Shown piece by piece: positions 1-59,740 of a stretch of DNA of 64,000 nt. This DNA comes from Orientallactaga sibirica (Eukaryota > Chordata > Mammalia > Rodentia > Dipodidae), in the NCBI GenBank assembly GCA_036365145.1, contig JAEOAD010001413.1:2374001-2438000 (forward strand), given 5' to 3'. The translations under genes were made by a program, and so were the position numbers. The notes under the pieces were generated by a model. That model saw only the letters and a list, made by a program, of their open reading frames with translations, was not told the origin of the DNA and made no database searches. The stretch's first letter is position 1. Each line of letters opens with the position of its first letter.

Positions 1-287
1 CCTTAACCGTCAAGACTTCTCTGCAGCCCAGTCACCAATTTTTTTTCTTTTTTTTTTTGTTTGTTTGTTTTGTTTTTTTAAGGTAGGGTCTCACTCTAGT
101 CCAGGCTGACCTGGAATTAGTCTCAGGGTGGCCTTGAACTCACAGTGATCCTCCTAACTCAGCCTTTTGAGTGCTGGGATTAAAGGTGTGCACCACCACA
201 CCTGGTTCACCTGTTTGTTTATTTATTTATTTATTTATGTGCAAGGAGAGAAAGAGAGAGAAAGAGAGAAAGAGAATGTGCAACAAT
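1..287. repeat. SINE cluster (DIP end, antisense B1, DIP tail)
   Basis: 1-30 is the end of an antisense DIP SINE. 40-207 is an antisense B1 starting with a T-rich tail. 210-287 is TTTA-rich and GA-rich sequence resembling the tail of an antisense DIP element. Confidence 0.7.
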
Positions 288-296
288 GTGCAACAG

Positions 297-385
297 AGGA
301 GTGCTCTGCACTGAAATATCGCTATCACACCTTTCAAGGCTCAGGGTCCATTGTGGAAGAGATGGCGGAAAGAATGTATGAGCCA
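297..385 (+). mobile_element. LINE-1-like 3' end, part 1
   Basis: Matches, in the opposite orientation, sequence inside 15391-16340 (shared words such as AGCACTGAAA/CACTGAAATAT and AGGCTCAGGG). It is interrupted at GAGCCA by a DIP SINE and resumes after it. Confidence 0.6.
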
Positions 386-626
386 GGGCTGGAGAGATGG
401 CTTAGCGGTTAAGGCGCTTGCCTCCTAAGCCTAAGAACGTAGGTTCCAATCTCCAGGTCCCACATTTAGCCAGATGCAAAGTGACACAATGCCGCACTTG
501 ACCACAAGGGGGCGCACGCATCTGGATTTCGTTCACAGCAGCTGAGAGGCTGCTGGTGCACCCATCTCTGTCTGTCTCTGTCTCTCTCTGTGTGTCTCAA
601 AAAAAAAAAAAAAAAAAAAAAAAAAA
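386..626 (+). mobile_element. DIP SINE, long subfamily, with intact CTCF-like core
   Basis: tRNA-derived head with box A-like GGCTTAGCGGTTAAGG, followed by the long-type body and a 26-A tail. Bases 502-515 read CCACAAGGGGGCGC, a strong match to the CTCF core. It interrupts the flanking LINE-1 3' end, with GAGCCA on both sides as a likely target-site duplication. Confidence 0.85.
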
Positions 627-632
627 GCACAA

Positions 633-904
633 AGCACGAGCCAAAGGAAGGGTAGGACTCCTTACAACGTGCTCCTCCAGACACAAAATGACCTGGATAT
701 CCATGACCTCGCAGTGCCTGACACTACCTACATAAGACCCTCATAATAGGAGGAAAAGATGATGACATCAAAATAAAAGAGACTAATTGAAAGGGGGAAG
801 GGGTATGATGGAGAATGGAGTTTCAAAGGGGAAAGTGTGGGGAGGGAGGGAATTAACACGGGATATTGTCTACAATTATGGAAGTTGTCAATAAAAAAAT
901 TAAA
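633..904 (+). mobile_element. LINE-1-like 3' end, part 2 with poly(A) signal
   Basis: Continues the 297-385 element and ends TTGTCAATAAAAAAATTAAA, typical of a retroposed 3' end. The same sequence occurs inverted at 15391-15700. Confidence 0.65.
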
Positions 905-905
905 G

Positions 906-2764
906 GGCTGGAGAGATGGCTTAGCAGTTAAGGCATTTGCCTGCAAATCCAAAGGATCCTGGTTCGATTCTCCAGGACCCATGTAAGCCAGATGCATCTG
1001 GAGTTTGTTTGCAGTAGCTGGAGGCCCTGGCGTACCCATTCTCTCTCTTCTCTCCCTCCCTCTTTCTCTTTCTCAAGTAAATAAATAAATAAAATATTTT
1101 AAAATGTTTTGAATTTTTTTTTTTTTTTTTTTTTGGTTTTGCGAGGTAGGGTCTCACTCTGGTCCAGGCTGACCTGGAATTAACTATGTAGTCTCAGGGT
1201 GGCCTCGAACTCTCAGCAATCCTCCTACCTCTGCCTCCCGAGTGCTGGGATTAAAGGCGTGCGCCACCACGCCCAGCTGTTTTGAAAAATTTTTAAAGAA
1301 TACATATAAATCATCTAATAAAATATTAGCAACCCCCCAAAAAAGAAGAAAGAGAATGAACGCACTAGGGCCTCCAGCTATTGCAAACATACTCCAGATG
1401 CATGTGCTACTTTGTGTATCTGGCTTTACATGGGTACTAGGGAACTGAACCCAGGTCCTTTGGCTTTGCAGGCAAGCACCTTAGCTGCTGAACCATCTCT
1501 CCAGCCCCTATCTGTTTCTTTTTAAGACAGACAAGGTCTCATTGGCCTCAAACTCCTTGATGAGGCTAGACTTCTAGCCAGAAAGCCCCAGGGACTCACT
1601 TGTTCCACCTCCCCAGCACTGGGGTTATGAGCAGCCACCACCACGTCAGAATTTTTACGTGGGTTCTAGTGATCAAAGTAGGGTTCTCGTGCTTGCAGGA
1701 TAAGCACTTTACCAAGAAAGTCAGCTCCCAGCTCCCCAGTCCTCGCCGTATTTCTTTTTTTTTTTTTTTTTTCTTTTTGGTTTTCCAAGGTAGGGTTTCA
1801 CTCTAGTCCAGGCTAGACAGGCTGACCTGGAATTCATTATTTAGTCTCAGGGTGGCCTTGAACTCACAGCGATCCTCCTACCTCTGCCTCCTGAGTGCTG
1901 GGATTAAAGGCGTGCGCCACCACACCCGGCTCCAGTCCTCACTTTCTTGGTGTTTCCCAGTGTAGCCCAGGTGGCCTTAAACTCACTATCTTGCGTCAGG
2001 TTACTGGTGTTTGCAGGACTTCTTTTTATTTTTTTATTTATTTATTTGAGAGAAAGACAGAAAAAAAGAGAGAAGGAGAGAGAGAATGGGTGCACCAGGG
2101 CCTTCAAACACTGTAAATGAACTCCAGATGCATGTGCCACCTTGTGCATTTGGCTTACATGGGTCCTGGGGAATTGAAACTGGGTCCTTTGGCTTTTCAG
2201 AGAGACTCCTTAACTGCTAACCCATCTCTCCAGCCCCAGGAAACAGGACTTTTATGCCTCTTATGCCCATTGTTTTTCTATCTGCCTCTTTCTCTCTCTC
2301 ACTCTCAAATTAAAAAAAAATAATAATAATGCCAAGGGTGCTCCATGGTTCAAGGCACTTGCTTTCAAATTCTACTGGTTCGGGTTCCAATTCCCCAGCA
2401 CCCACATAAAGTGCCATTTATTTGCAGCAGCAACACACACACACACAAGTAAATAAAAATTTTAAAAAAAGAACAAGTGTCTGAATAGAGGAATGGATCA
2501 AGGGGGTTAATACTGGGTTAGGCAAGTGTACACTGTGCACATACACACATATGTAAGCATGTATGCAGCGTGTGCGCATGCCCACACACTAGGGGGTGGT
2601 AGAGCAAAAGAGGGACCATCAGAAGGACAAAAGCCTGAAAAGCCTAAGGACCCAGGTTCGATTCCTCAGTGCCCATGGAAAACCAGAAGCACAGAGTGGC
2701 ACATGCATGTGGAGTTCGTTGGCAGCTACTAGAGGCCCTGCTCTCTCCCCTCCCCCCCCGCAAA

Positions 2765-2811
<47 letters not shown>

Positions 2812-3400
2812 AAGACAGGTGGAAAGAAAGAAAGATGGAGACACACTCTCCATCCAGTCTGTCTCTATCTTCCCATCCCTCCCTCCTCCTGTGATTATAT
2901 TCAGGTTCTGAATGTTGTAGAAAGAGGATGAACTGGCTGGGCTTGGTGGCACAAGCCTTTAATCCCAGCACTTGGGAGGCTGAGGTAGGAGGATCACTGT
3001 GAGTTCCAGGCCACCCTGAGACTAGATAGTGAAATCCAGGTCAGCCTGGGCTAGAGTGAGACCTTACCTTGAAGAAAGAAGAAGGAGGAGGAAGAGGAGG
3101 AGAAAGAGGCTGGGCTACTCTTGGGACCTGAGGTGCCATCTCCCCAAACTGCAGATTTAAAAAAAAAAAAACAACTGGGCTGGAGAAATGGCTTAGCGGT
3201 TAAGGTGTTTGCCTGTGAAGCCTAAGTACCCTGGTTCGATTCCCCAGGACCCACGTAAGCCAGATGCCCAAGGTGGTGCATGCATCTGGAGTTCGTTTTC
3301 AGTGGCTACAGGCCCTGGCGTGCCCATTCTCTCTTTCTCTATCTGCCTCTTCCTCTCTCTCAATCTCTCTCTTAAATAAATAAATAAATAAATAAATAAT
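906..3400. repeat. dense SINE block upstream of ACTL6B
   Basis: Elements in order: DIP + (906-1105), B1 - (1114-1278), DIP - (1355-1507), B4-like - (1510-1740), B1 - (1750-1931), old B1 - (1933-2016), DIP - (2023-2236), DIP tail + (2260-2320), old B2-like + (2327-2470), DIP + truncated (2620-2815) with (AAAT)n at 2761-2812, B1 + (2937-3095), DIP + (3177-3400). Boundaries are approximate. No gene is recognisable. Confidence 0.8.
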
Positions 3401-3420
3401 TTTTTAAAAAAAACTAAGAA

Positions 3421-3545
3421 AGCAGACAACATTCCATTCGTCCCCATACAGAATCCTGGCCTCCGTCTCTTTCCTACTATCCTTTCTCACGCCTGTTCCT
3501 TTGGTCCTTGCTGTTGGTCCATCACCCCCTCAGGACGGCCAAGAG
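3421..3545. other. unique sequence upstream of the ACTL6B promoter
   Basis: Non-repetitive sequence between the last upstream SINE and the GC-rich promoter. No exon of GNB2, the neighbour expected on this side in other mammals, is recognisable here or further upstream. Confidence 0.5.
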
Positions 3546-3760
3546 GCAGAGGCGCCTGCCCCTTTAAAAAGCAGGGGACCCCGGCAGGGTTATTGTCTCT
3601 GCTCATAGCCAATCAGCGGCCCCGCTGGGGGCGGGGACTCCAACCCCTGATTGGTCACCGCGCGCCCCGCCCCGCGCGGGATCCCGGGAGCTGTCCGGCC
3701 GCCTCGGTGCTGATCCCGCCGCCGCCCACGGGCCGCGAGCCGCGGAGAGAAGGGGGCACT
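3546..3760 (+). promoter_or_regulatory. ACTL6B: ACTL6B proximal promoter and 5' UTR (CpG-rich)
   Basis: GC- and CpG-rich sequence ending at the start codon. Visible motifs are a CCAAT box at 3609-3613 (CCAATCAG), a GC box around 3627-3635, an inverted CCAAT (ATTGG) at 3650-3654, and an AT-rich TTTAAAAA at 3563-3570 that may or may not act as a TATA element. The paired CCAAT/inverted-CCAAT arrangement suggests NF-Y binding (inference). The exact transcription start cannot be read from sequence. Confidence 0.75.
3687..3714 (-). promoter_or_regulatory. ACTL6B: candidate wide-spaced REST/NRSF (RE1) motif
   Basis: On the minus strand the left half is ATCAGCACC (3714-3706; consensus TTCAGCACC, 8/9) and the right half is GGACAGCTCC (3696-3687; consensus GGACAGCGCC, 9/10). 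Nine bases separate them instead of the canonical two, a centre-to-centre spacing of about 18. REST is known to bind noncanonical sites with half-site spacing of roughly 16-19. The site lies 47 bp upstream of the ATG, where a silencer of a neuron-only gene would be expected. Binding is inferred, not shown. Confidence 0.5.
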
Positions 3761-23585
<19,825 letters not shown>

Positions 23586-23812
23586 AAGCGCCCACCCGAG
23601 CGCACGCGTGCGCACACACACCCTCCGGGCCGCGTTGGAGAGGGGGGTACGCCAGAAAGGCGTTTCCCCAGCCAGGCTTCCACGAGCGCAGATCGAAACC
23701 TTCCCCCCACACACACACCCCAGCCCTCCATGCCCCCGTTGCCCTCTCCTCTCTTCTCCTCATCTTCATAGATTGTGATGTTTCTGAGTTGAAAGAAGTA
23801 AAAATGTTTTAA
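23586..23812 (+). other. ACTL6B: ACTL6B 3' UTR
   Basis: Short unique 3' UTR beginning after TGA. It ends in a GTAAAAATGTTTTAAG stretch at about 23812, just before a genomic A-rich run. Overlapping open frames on both strands here do not resemble known proteins. Confidence 0.75.
23797..23802 (+). promoter_or_regulatory. ACTL6B: ACTL6B variant polyadenylation signal AGTAAA
   Basis: There is no AATAAA in the 3' UTR. AGTAAA, a known functional variant hexamer, lies about 10 bases before the presumed cleavage site. Confidence 0.65.
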
Positions 23813-24035
23813 GAAAAAAAAAAAAAAAAAGAAAGAAAAGTTTGACCTCCTTGGCAGGTGGAGAGTGGGCGCAGGGAAGGAATCCAGGGATGGGTGGGTC
23901 ATACCTACATGGTTGCCAGATCCAACTGTGGGCGCTGGGGGCACATGCTCCGGAGCCAGGGACTCCTCGGGTTTTTAACGAGGCCGTGACCCTGGGAGGA
24001 CCAGCGGGCGATGCTGAGTGAATCCAGGCTGGTGA
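23813..24035. other. unique intergenic sequence after ACTL6B
   Basis: An A-rich run then unique GC-moderate sequence. No exon recognised. Confidence 0.5.
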
Positions 24036-24180
24036 GAGGCCGCCCAGGAGGCGGGGCGTGATTGGTGGGCGGCGCCTCAATGCTGGCTTTGGGTCTCAGG
24101 GTGCATCGATCCAGCAACCCTGGACCTGGGGCTCAGGTGAGCTGGGCTGAGCTGCTGCGGGGACCCGGGCATAGGTAAGC
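24036..24180 (+). promoter_or_regulatory. GC-rich promoter-like patch with two strong splice donors
   Basis: Holds a GC box (GGCGGGGCG, 24051-24058), an inverted CCAAT (ATTGG, 24061-24065) and GGGCGG (24067-24072). They are followed within 110 bp by donor-like CAG|GTGAGC (24136/24137) and TAG|GTAAGC (24174/24175). It could be an upstream noncoding first exon for TFR2 or a separate noncoding transcript. This is inference only. Confidence 0.35.
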
Positions 24181-24804
24181 CCCGACGCTTCAGACCTCTC
24201 CGGATCTGGATTACAGCTAAGGTTTCCCCAGGGCAGACCCCAGCAGGAATGAGAAAGGGACCTTGAGCTTTCCTACCCAGAGTTACTTGTCCTGGGGTCC
24301 TCAGCGGGGCTTGGGAATCTGCGACCTCTGAAATTCTAGAAGGGTCGAGGTATTTGTGCCTTTCATCAGACTCTCACGGCGTCTCAGACTCCAAAGAGGT
24401 ATACACTTATCTGATCAACACTTTGGTGACTGAAGGGTGGCCCAGTGCCCAGGAAGGACCATGGCTTGTCCAGGGTCACGTACCTCTGCCCATGCTTAGG
24501 CCACTTCAGCCTCCTCTGATAGTGCTATGGGCTCTAACCCATAGATCCCTGACCCTGGCCCCTTTGACTACGTTACCTGACTCATGACCCTCCCTCCCCA
24601 GAAATCATCAGGGGCCTGACTCCAAAGAGACAGAGATCCATATGGCCAGTTCAAATCCTCAGGTCAGAGCCGGGCGTGGTGGCGCACGCCTTTAATCCCA
24701 GCACTCGGGAGGCAGAGGTAGGAGGATTGCCGTGAGTTCGAGGCCACCCTGAGACTACATAGCTAATTCCAGGTTAGCCTGGACCAGAGTGAGACCCTAC
24801 CTCG

Positions 24805-24836
<32 letters not shown>

Positions 24837-25300
24837 TCAGGTCACCCCAATGGAGCTTAAGATTCACCTGAGGGCAGCAGGTGCCAGGGCTTATGGAGGT
24901 ACCTGTGTATGGCGAGGAGGGAACGAATATGTTCACAGAAACTTCCATGGTGGCTGAGGGATTAGGAAGTGAGAGAGGTTGCAAGCAGGAGAGGAGAGTT
25001 ATATCCATCTCTCTTTCCTCCGCGGTTTTGAGTTCCCCTCCCCCACCTCTGATGGGAACTAAGAGGCCAAAGTCTGTCCCAAGGTTAAAAAAGAAAATTG
25101 ATTGTTTTGCAGAAAGAGGGCAGGAATGGGACTGTGGCAGGATTGGCAGGGGAGGGCCACAGCCCTCCTGCCTCTAGCCTGAGTTGGTGTGTGTGTGTTG
25201 GGTTGGGGGGGAATGTTGTCTGTAAAGCTGGACTGGGGCCAGACTATGCCCCCACCCTTGTAGGGGGGTGGTGAGGAACGGCCTGGGCTCAGGCTGCCTG
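24181..25300. other. intergenic sequence before TFR2
   Basis: Mostly unique, with one B1 + and a long A tail at 24668-24833. Pyrimidine- and G-rich patches lie near 25030 and 25200. No exon recognised. Confidence 0.5.
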
Positions 25301-25307
25301 CCAGAGC

Positions 25308-25367
25308 TGATAAGGGGCCCTGTGGGGTTCCCGCAAACGGTTTATCACTGGTGGGGGGGGGGATAAC
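25308..25367 (+). promoter_or_regulatory. TFR2: TFR2 promoter GATA-motif cluster
   Basis: TGATAAG (25308-25314) and TTTATC (25341-25346; GATAAA on the minus strand, within TGATAAAC) both fit WGATAR. A weaker GATAAC lies at 25362-25367. All are within 90 bp of the TFR2 start codon. TFR2 expression in erythroid cells and liver is known to involve GATA1 and C/EBP factors. Confidence 0.6.
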
Positions 25368-25394
25368 TTACAGGGTTCAGGAGGGAGCACCAGC

Positions 25395-55920
<30,526 letters not shown>

Positions 55921-55955
55921 GCGGCGACGTCTGGAACATTGATAATAACTTTTGA

Positions 55956-56330
55956 GGCTGGATGCCCGCCCAGGTCCCCACATGTCCCAGTCCCTTGGCT
56001 GAGTGGGACCAGGGTGTGAAGGCGGCGGTGCCCCCGCGCACCTCTCATTGCAACTCATGTCTCATGAACTTTGCACGGAGCCCAGCGCAGACGCTCATAA
56101 CACGCCTGAATCCGCAGTGTCGGTGAACTGCCCTTCCACACAACGGTGGTGGTCCATGGGAAAACTGCATCCAGCCATCATACCCCTCTTCAGGAGCAGA
56201 GTCCCCCCCCCCATAACTAGAGCCACCTAGGCACCTAGGGGACCTGGCCAGCTCCCTAAGTGGGAAAGACGGTAGGGCCCACAGGTGGCGGAAAAGAAGA
56301 GGGGTTTGGACGTCAATAAACCACCTGATG
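55956..56330 (+). other. TFR2: TFR2 3' UTR
   Basis: Unique sequence from the conserved stop to just past the polyadenylation signal. Confidence 0.8.
56315..56320 (+). promoter_or_regulatory. TFR2: TFR2 polyadenylation signal AATAAA
   Basis: Canonical AATAAA in GTCAATAAACCACC. A GT-containing downstream element (ACGTTTGTGA) follows. Confidence 0.85.
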
Positions 56331-56695
56331 ACGTTTGTGACTCAAAAACATGAGCTTTTTCCTCATCCCCATCCCCCATCCCTCCCTTGAGACAGGGAAA
56401 GGGTGGGCAGAAGGAACCAGAGAGGGGGCCTGCAAGGATCAGTTTCCATGGGGGACAACAGCTGTATTGTGTAAGGAAACTGCCTGAACAGATGAAAAAG
56501 ATCTGTTCTCCGAAGACCACCGAGGGATTGGGTGGGGGTGCAGCTCGGTTTGGACTAGGGGTGGCTACATAATTTTCACAGCCTGGTGCAAAGTAAAAAT
56601 GTGCCAAAAAACAAAAAACAAAAAAAACCAGAAACGTGGGCTGAGGAGATGGCTAAGTGGCCATGAGTTCTTGCCACATCTAAGAAGCCTGAGAA
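56331..56695. other. unique intergenic sequence after TFR2
   Basis: No recognisable exon or full repeat. Confidence 0.5.
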
Positions 56696-57358
56696 GGGCT
56701 GGAGAGATGGCTTAGCGGTTAAACGCTTGCCTATGAAGCCTAAGGACCCCGGTTCGAGGCTCGATTCTCCAGGACCCACGTAAGCCAGATGCACAAGGGG
56801 GTGCATGCATCTGGAGTTCTTTTGCAGTGGCTGGAGGCCCTGGCACACCCATTCTCTCCTCCCCTCTCTCTCTCTCTCTCTCTACCTGCCTATTTCCGTA
56901 TGTCTCTCAAATAAATAAAAAATAAAATATTAAAAAAAAAAAGAAGCCTGAGAAGACTTGAAACTGCCCGAGTTCCATTCCCTAGGATCCACATGAACAA
57001 CTGGGTGTGGTCAAGCGTGTCTTTAAGTCCAGTCTGTGGGGAGCAGACTGGGCTTGTACTCACAAAAAAAAAAGAAGAAGAAGAAGAAACCACAGCTCCA
57101 CGTTCATGGGTACTTGAAATTGAACCCAGGTTGTCAGGCTTTGCAAGCAAGCACCTTTAACCACTGAGCCATTGCTCCAGCCCTTAGTATTTATTTATTT
57201 TTATTTGAGAGAAAGAGAAATGGAGAAGGGGAGGGGAGAGATAGAATGGGCACACCATGGCCTCCTGCCAATGCAAACTCCAGATACAGGCGCTATTTTG
57301 TGCATGGCTTCATGTAGGTACTGGGGAATCAAACCCAAGTCATCAGCTTGCAAGCACC

Positions 57359-57400
<42 letters not shown>

Positions 57401-58165
57401 TTCTTTTTGTTTTTCGAGGCAGGGTTTCACTTTGACCCAGGCTGACTCTGTGTTCTCCAGTTGGCCTTGAACTCACAGCAATCCTCCTACCTCTGCCTTG
57501 AAAGTGCTGGGATTAAAGGCATGTGACACCACACCTGGCATTTTTCGTTATTTTTTTTTATGAGAGAGAAAGAAAGAATTGGCATGTCAGGGCCTTTAGC
57601 CATTACAATTGAACTCCAGATGTGTGTGCCACCTTGTGCAGATGTGTCTGGCTTACATGGGTTCTGGGGAGTCAAACCTAGGTCCTTAGGCTTCACAGGC
57701 CTTCACCACGTTAACTGCTGAGCCATCTCTCCAACCCAATCACCTTTAATCACTGGACCATCTCCTCAGCCCATAAGTTTTTTCATTTATAGGCACTCTT
57801 TTTGTTGTTGTTTTGTTTTATTCTTTCAAGGTAGAGTCTCTTTCTAGCCCAGGCTGGCCTGGAATTTACTATGTAGTTTCAGGGTAGCCTTGAAATGACA
57901 ATCCTCCTACTTCTGTCTATTTCTTTTAGCAAAATATTTTTATTTATTTGCAAGCAGAGAGAGAGAGAGAGATGAGAGACAGGCAGAGAGAATGGGTGCA
58001 CCAGGGCCTCCAGCTACTGCAAATGGACTCCAGATGCATATACCACTCTATGGATCTGGCTTTATGTGGGATTTAGGAAATCAAATTTGAGTCATTAGGC
58101 TTTGCAGGCAAGTAAGGTAAAATGTCTTACGACTAAGCCATCTCTCATCTCTTCAATCCCCTACA

Positions 58166-58208
<43 letters not shown>

Positions 58209-58710
58209 TAGCGTCTGACTCTAGCCCTGGATAACTTGGAATTCACTATGTAGTCTCAGAGTGGTGTCAAAACTGAGGTGATCTTCCTATATCTGCCTCC
58301 CAAGTGCTGGGATTAAAGGCCTGGGCTATCATGCCCAGCTATTATTTATTTGACAGAGAAAGAGGCAGATATATATAGAGAGAATGGGCATACCAGGGCC
58401 TCTACCCACTTCAAATGAACTCCAGATGCATGTGCCACCTTGTGCGTCTGCCTTTATGTAGGTACTGGGGCATCAAAACTGGGTAATTAGGCTTTGCAGG
58501 CAAACACCTTAACTGCTCAGCCATCTCTCCAGCCTTTTTTTTTTTTTTTTTTTTTCCTACCTCTGCCTCCTAAGTGCTATGATTAAAGGTGTGGGCTACC
58601 ACACCCGGCTTGTTTTTTGTTTTTTTTTTGTTTGTTTTTTATTTTGCTTTTCCCTTTTTCTCCCGTAGGCTGCTTTGGCATGGTTCCTATGCCGCCATCT
58701 TAATTGGAAG

Positions 58711-58755
<45 letters not shown>

Positions 58756-59088
58756 TTAGTTTCTCCCACCTAATAAGGATAGAGTCATTTCTCTTCCCAT
58801 CTTGTCAGGAGCCTTGGGATCTGTGATCCAAGGGAGTTAATCTCTTTTATTTTTAATTTATTAGAGAGAGAGAGTGAGAAAGAGAGAGCTGGAGAATGGA
58901 CATGCCAAGGCCTCTAGCCACTGTAAATAAATTCCTGACACATGCATCACCTTGTGATTCTGGCTTTACATGGGCACTGGGGAATTGAACTCGGGTCCTG
59001 AGGCTTTGTGGGCAAGCACCTTAACTGCTGAGCCATCTCTCCAGCCCGGAGTTAAAGTATTAAAGGAGAGACAAAATAACAACAGTAG
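56696..59088. repeat. intergenic SINE block 1
   Basis: DIP + (56696-56940), DIP - fragments (57100-57183, 57195-57355), (TTA)n (57361-57401), B1 - (57405-57540), third-type DIP - (57555-57740), B1 - (57820-57930), DIP - (57940-58160), T run and B1 - (58170-58340), DIP - (58345-58533), truncated B1 - (58555-58610), (GT)n (58712-58754), DIP - (58850-59046). Confidence 0.75.
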
Positions 59089-59290
59089 GGCTGGAGAGAT
59101 GGCTCAGCAGTTAAGAAGCTTGCCTGGGAAGCCTAAGGACCCATGTTCAACTATCCAGATCCCACGTAAGCCAGATGCACAAAAGTGAGACAGGTGCAAG
59201 GTCACACAAGCCCATTAGGTGGCACAAGTGTCTGGAGTTTGATAGCAGTGGCTGAGGGCCAATTCTCTCTGTCACTCTCTCTTTAAGAAA
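59089..59290 (+). mobile_element. DIP SINE, third subfamily, with CTCF-like core
   Basis: Normal DIP head, but the middle reads CAAGGTCACACAAGCCCATT then AGGTGGCACAAG. CCATTAGGTGGCAC at 59212-59225 fits the CTCF core CCASYAGRKGGCRS at 13 of 14 positions. Confidence 0.8.
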
Positions 59291-59551
59291 ATAAAAATAA
59301 AGACAGTAAGCCAAAATGGATATGCTGTGCCCCTCAAACTGCCCTCTAAATACAGATTCGTGTTGCTCCCACTTTTGGTCAGAGAAGCTTGTCTTTGCAG
59401 ATGGTGGTTACGACTAGGGAGACTCAAAACTCATCAAGGTGCTGAGAATAAGCAACTATTGAGTCTCAGTGCTGAGTGAGAAATCTGGATCAACCCCTCC
59501 AAGATTTGGGGAACACTGGGGAGGGTGGGGCAGAAAGAACTTAAGAGACAG
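59291..59551. other. unique intergenic sequence
   Basis: No feature recognised. Confidence 0.45.
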
Positions 59552-59696
59552 AAGCCGGGCTTGGTGGCACACGCCTTTTAATCCCAGCACTCGGGAGGCA
59601 GAGGTAGGAGGATCGCCGTGAGTTCAAGGCCACCCTGAGACTACATAGTGAATTCCAGGTCAGTCTGGACCAGAGTGAGACCCTACCTCGAAAAAC

Positions 59697-59740
<44 letters not shown>

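Noticed and set aside
386..470. tRNA-like genes (box A and GGTTCGATTC box B) at many sites
   Set aside because: These are heads of tRNA-derived SINEs (DIP, ID) with SINE bodies and A-rich tails. None folds as a complete tRNA with proper acceptor stem in context.
1..3545. GNB2 exons expected upstream of ACTL6B
   Set aside because: Nothing matching G-protein beta subunit coding sequence was found. The gene presumably lies before the window.
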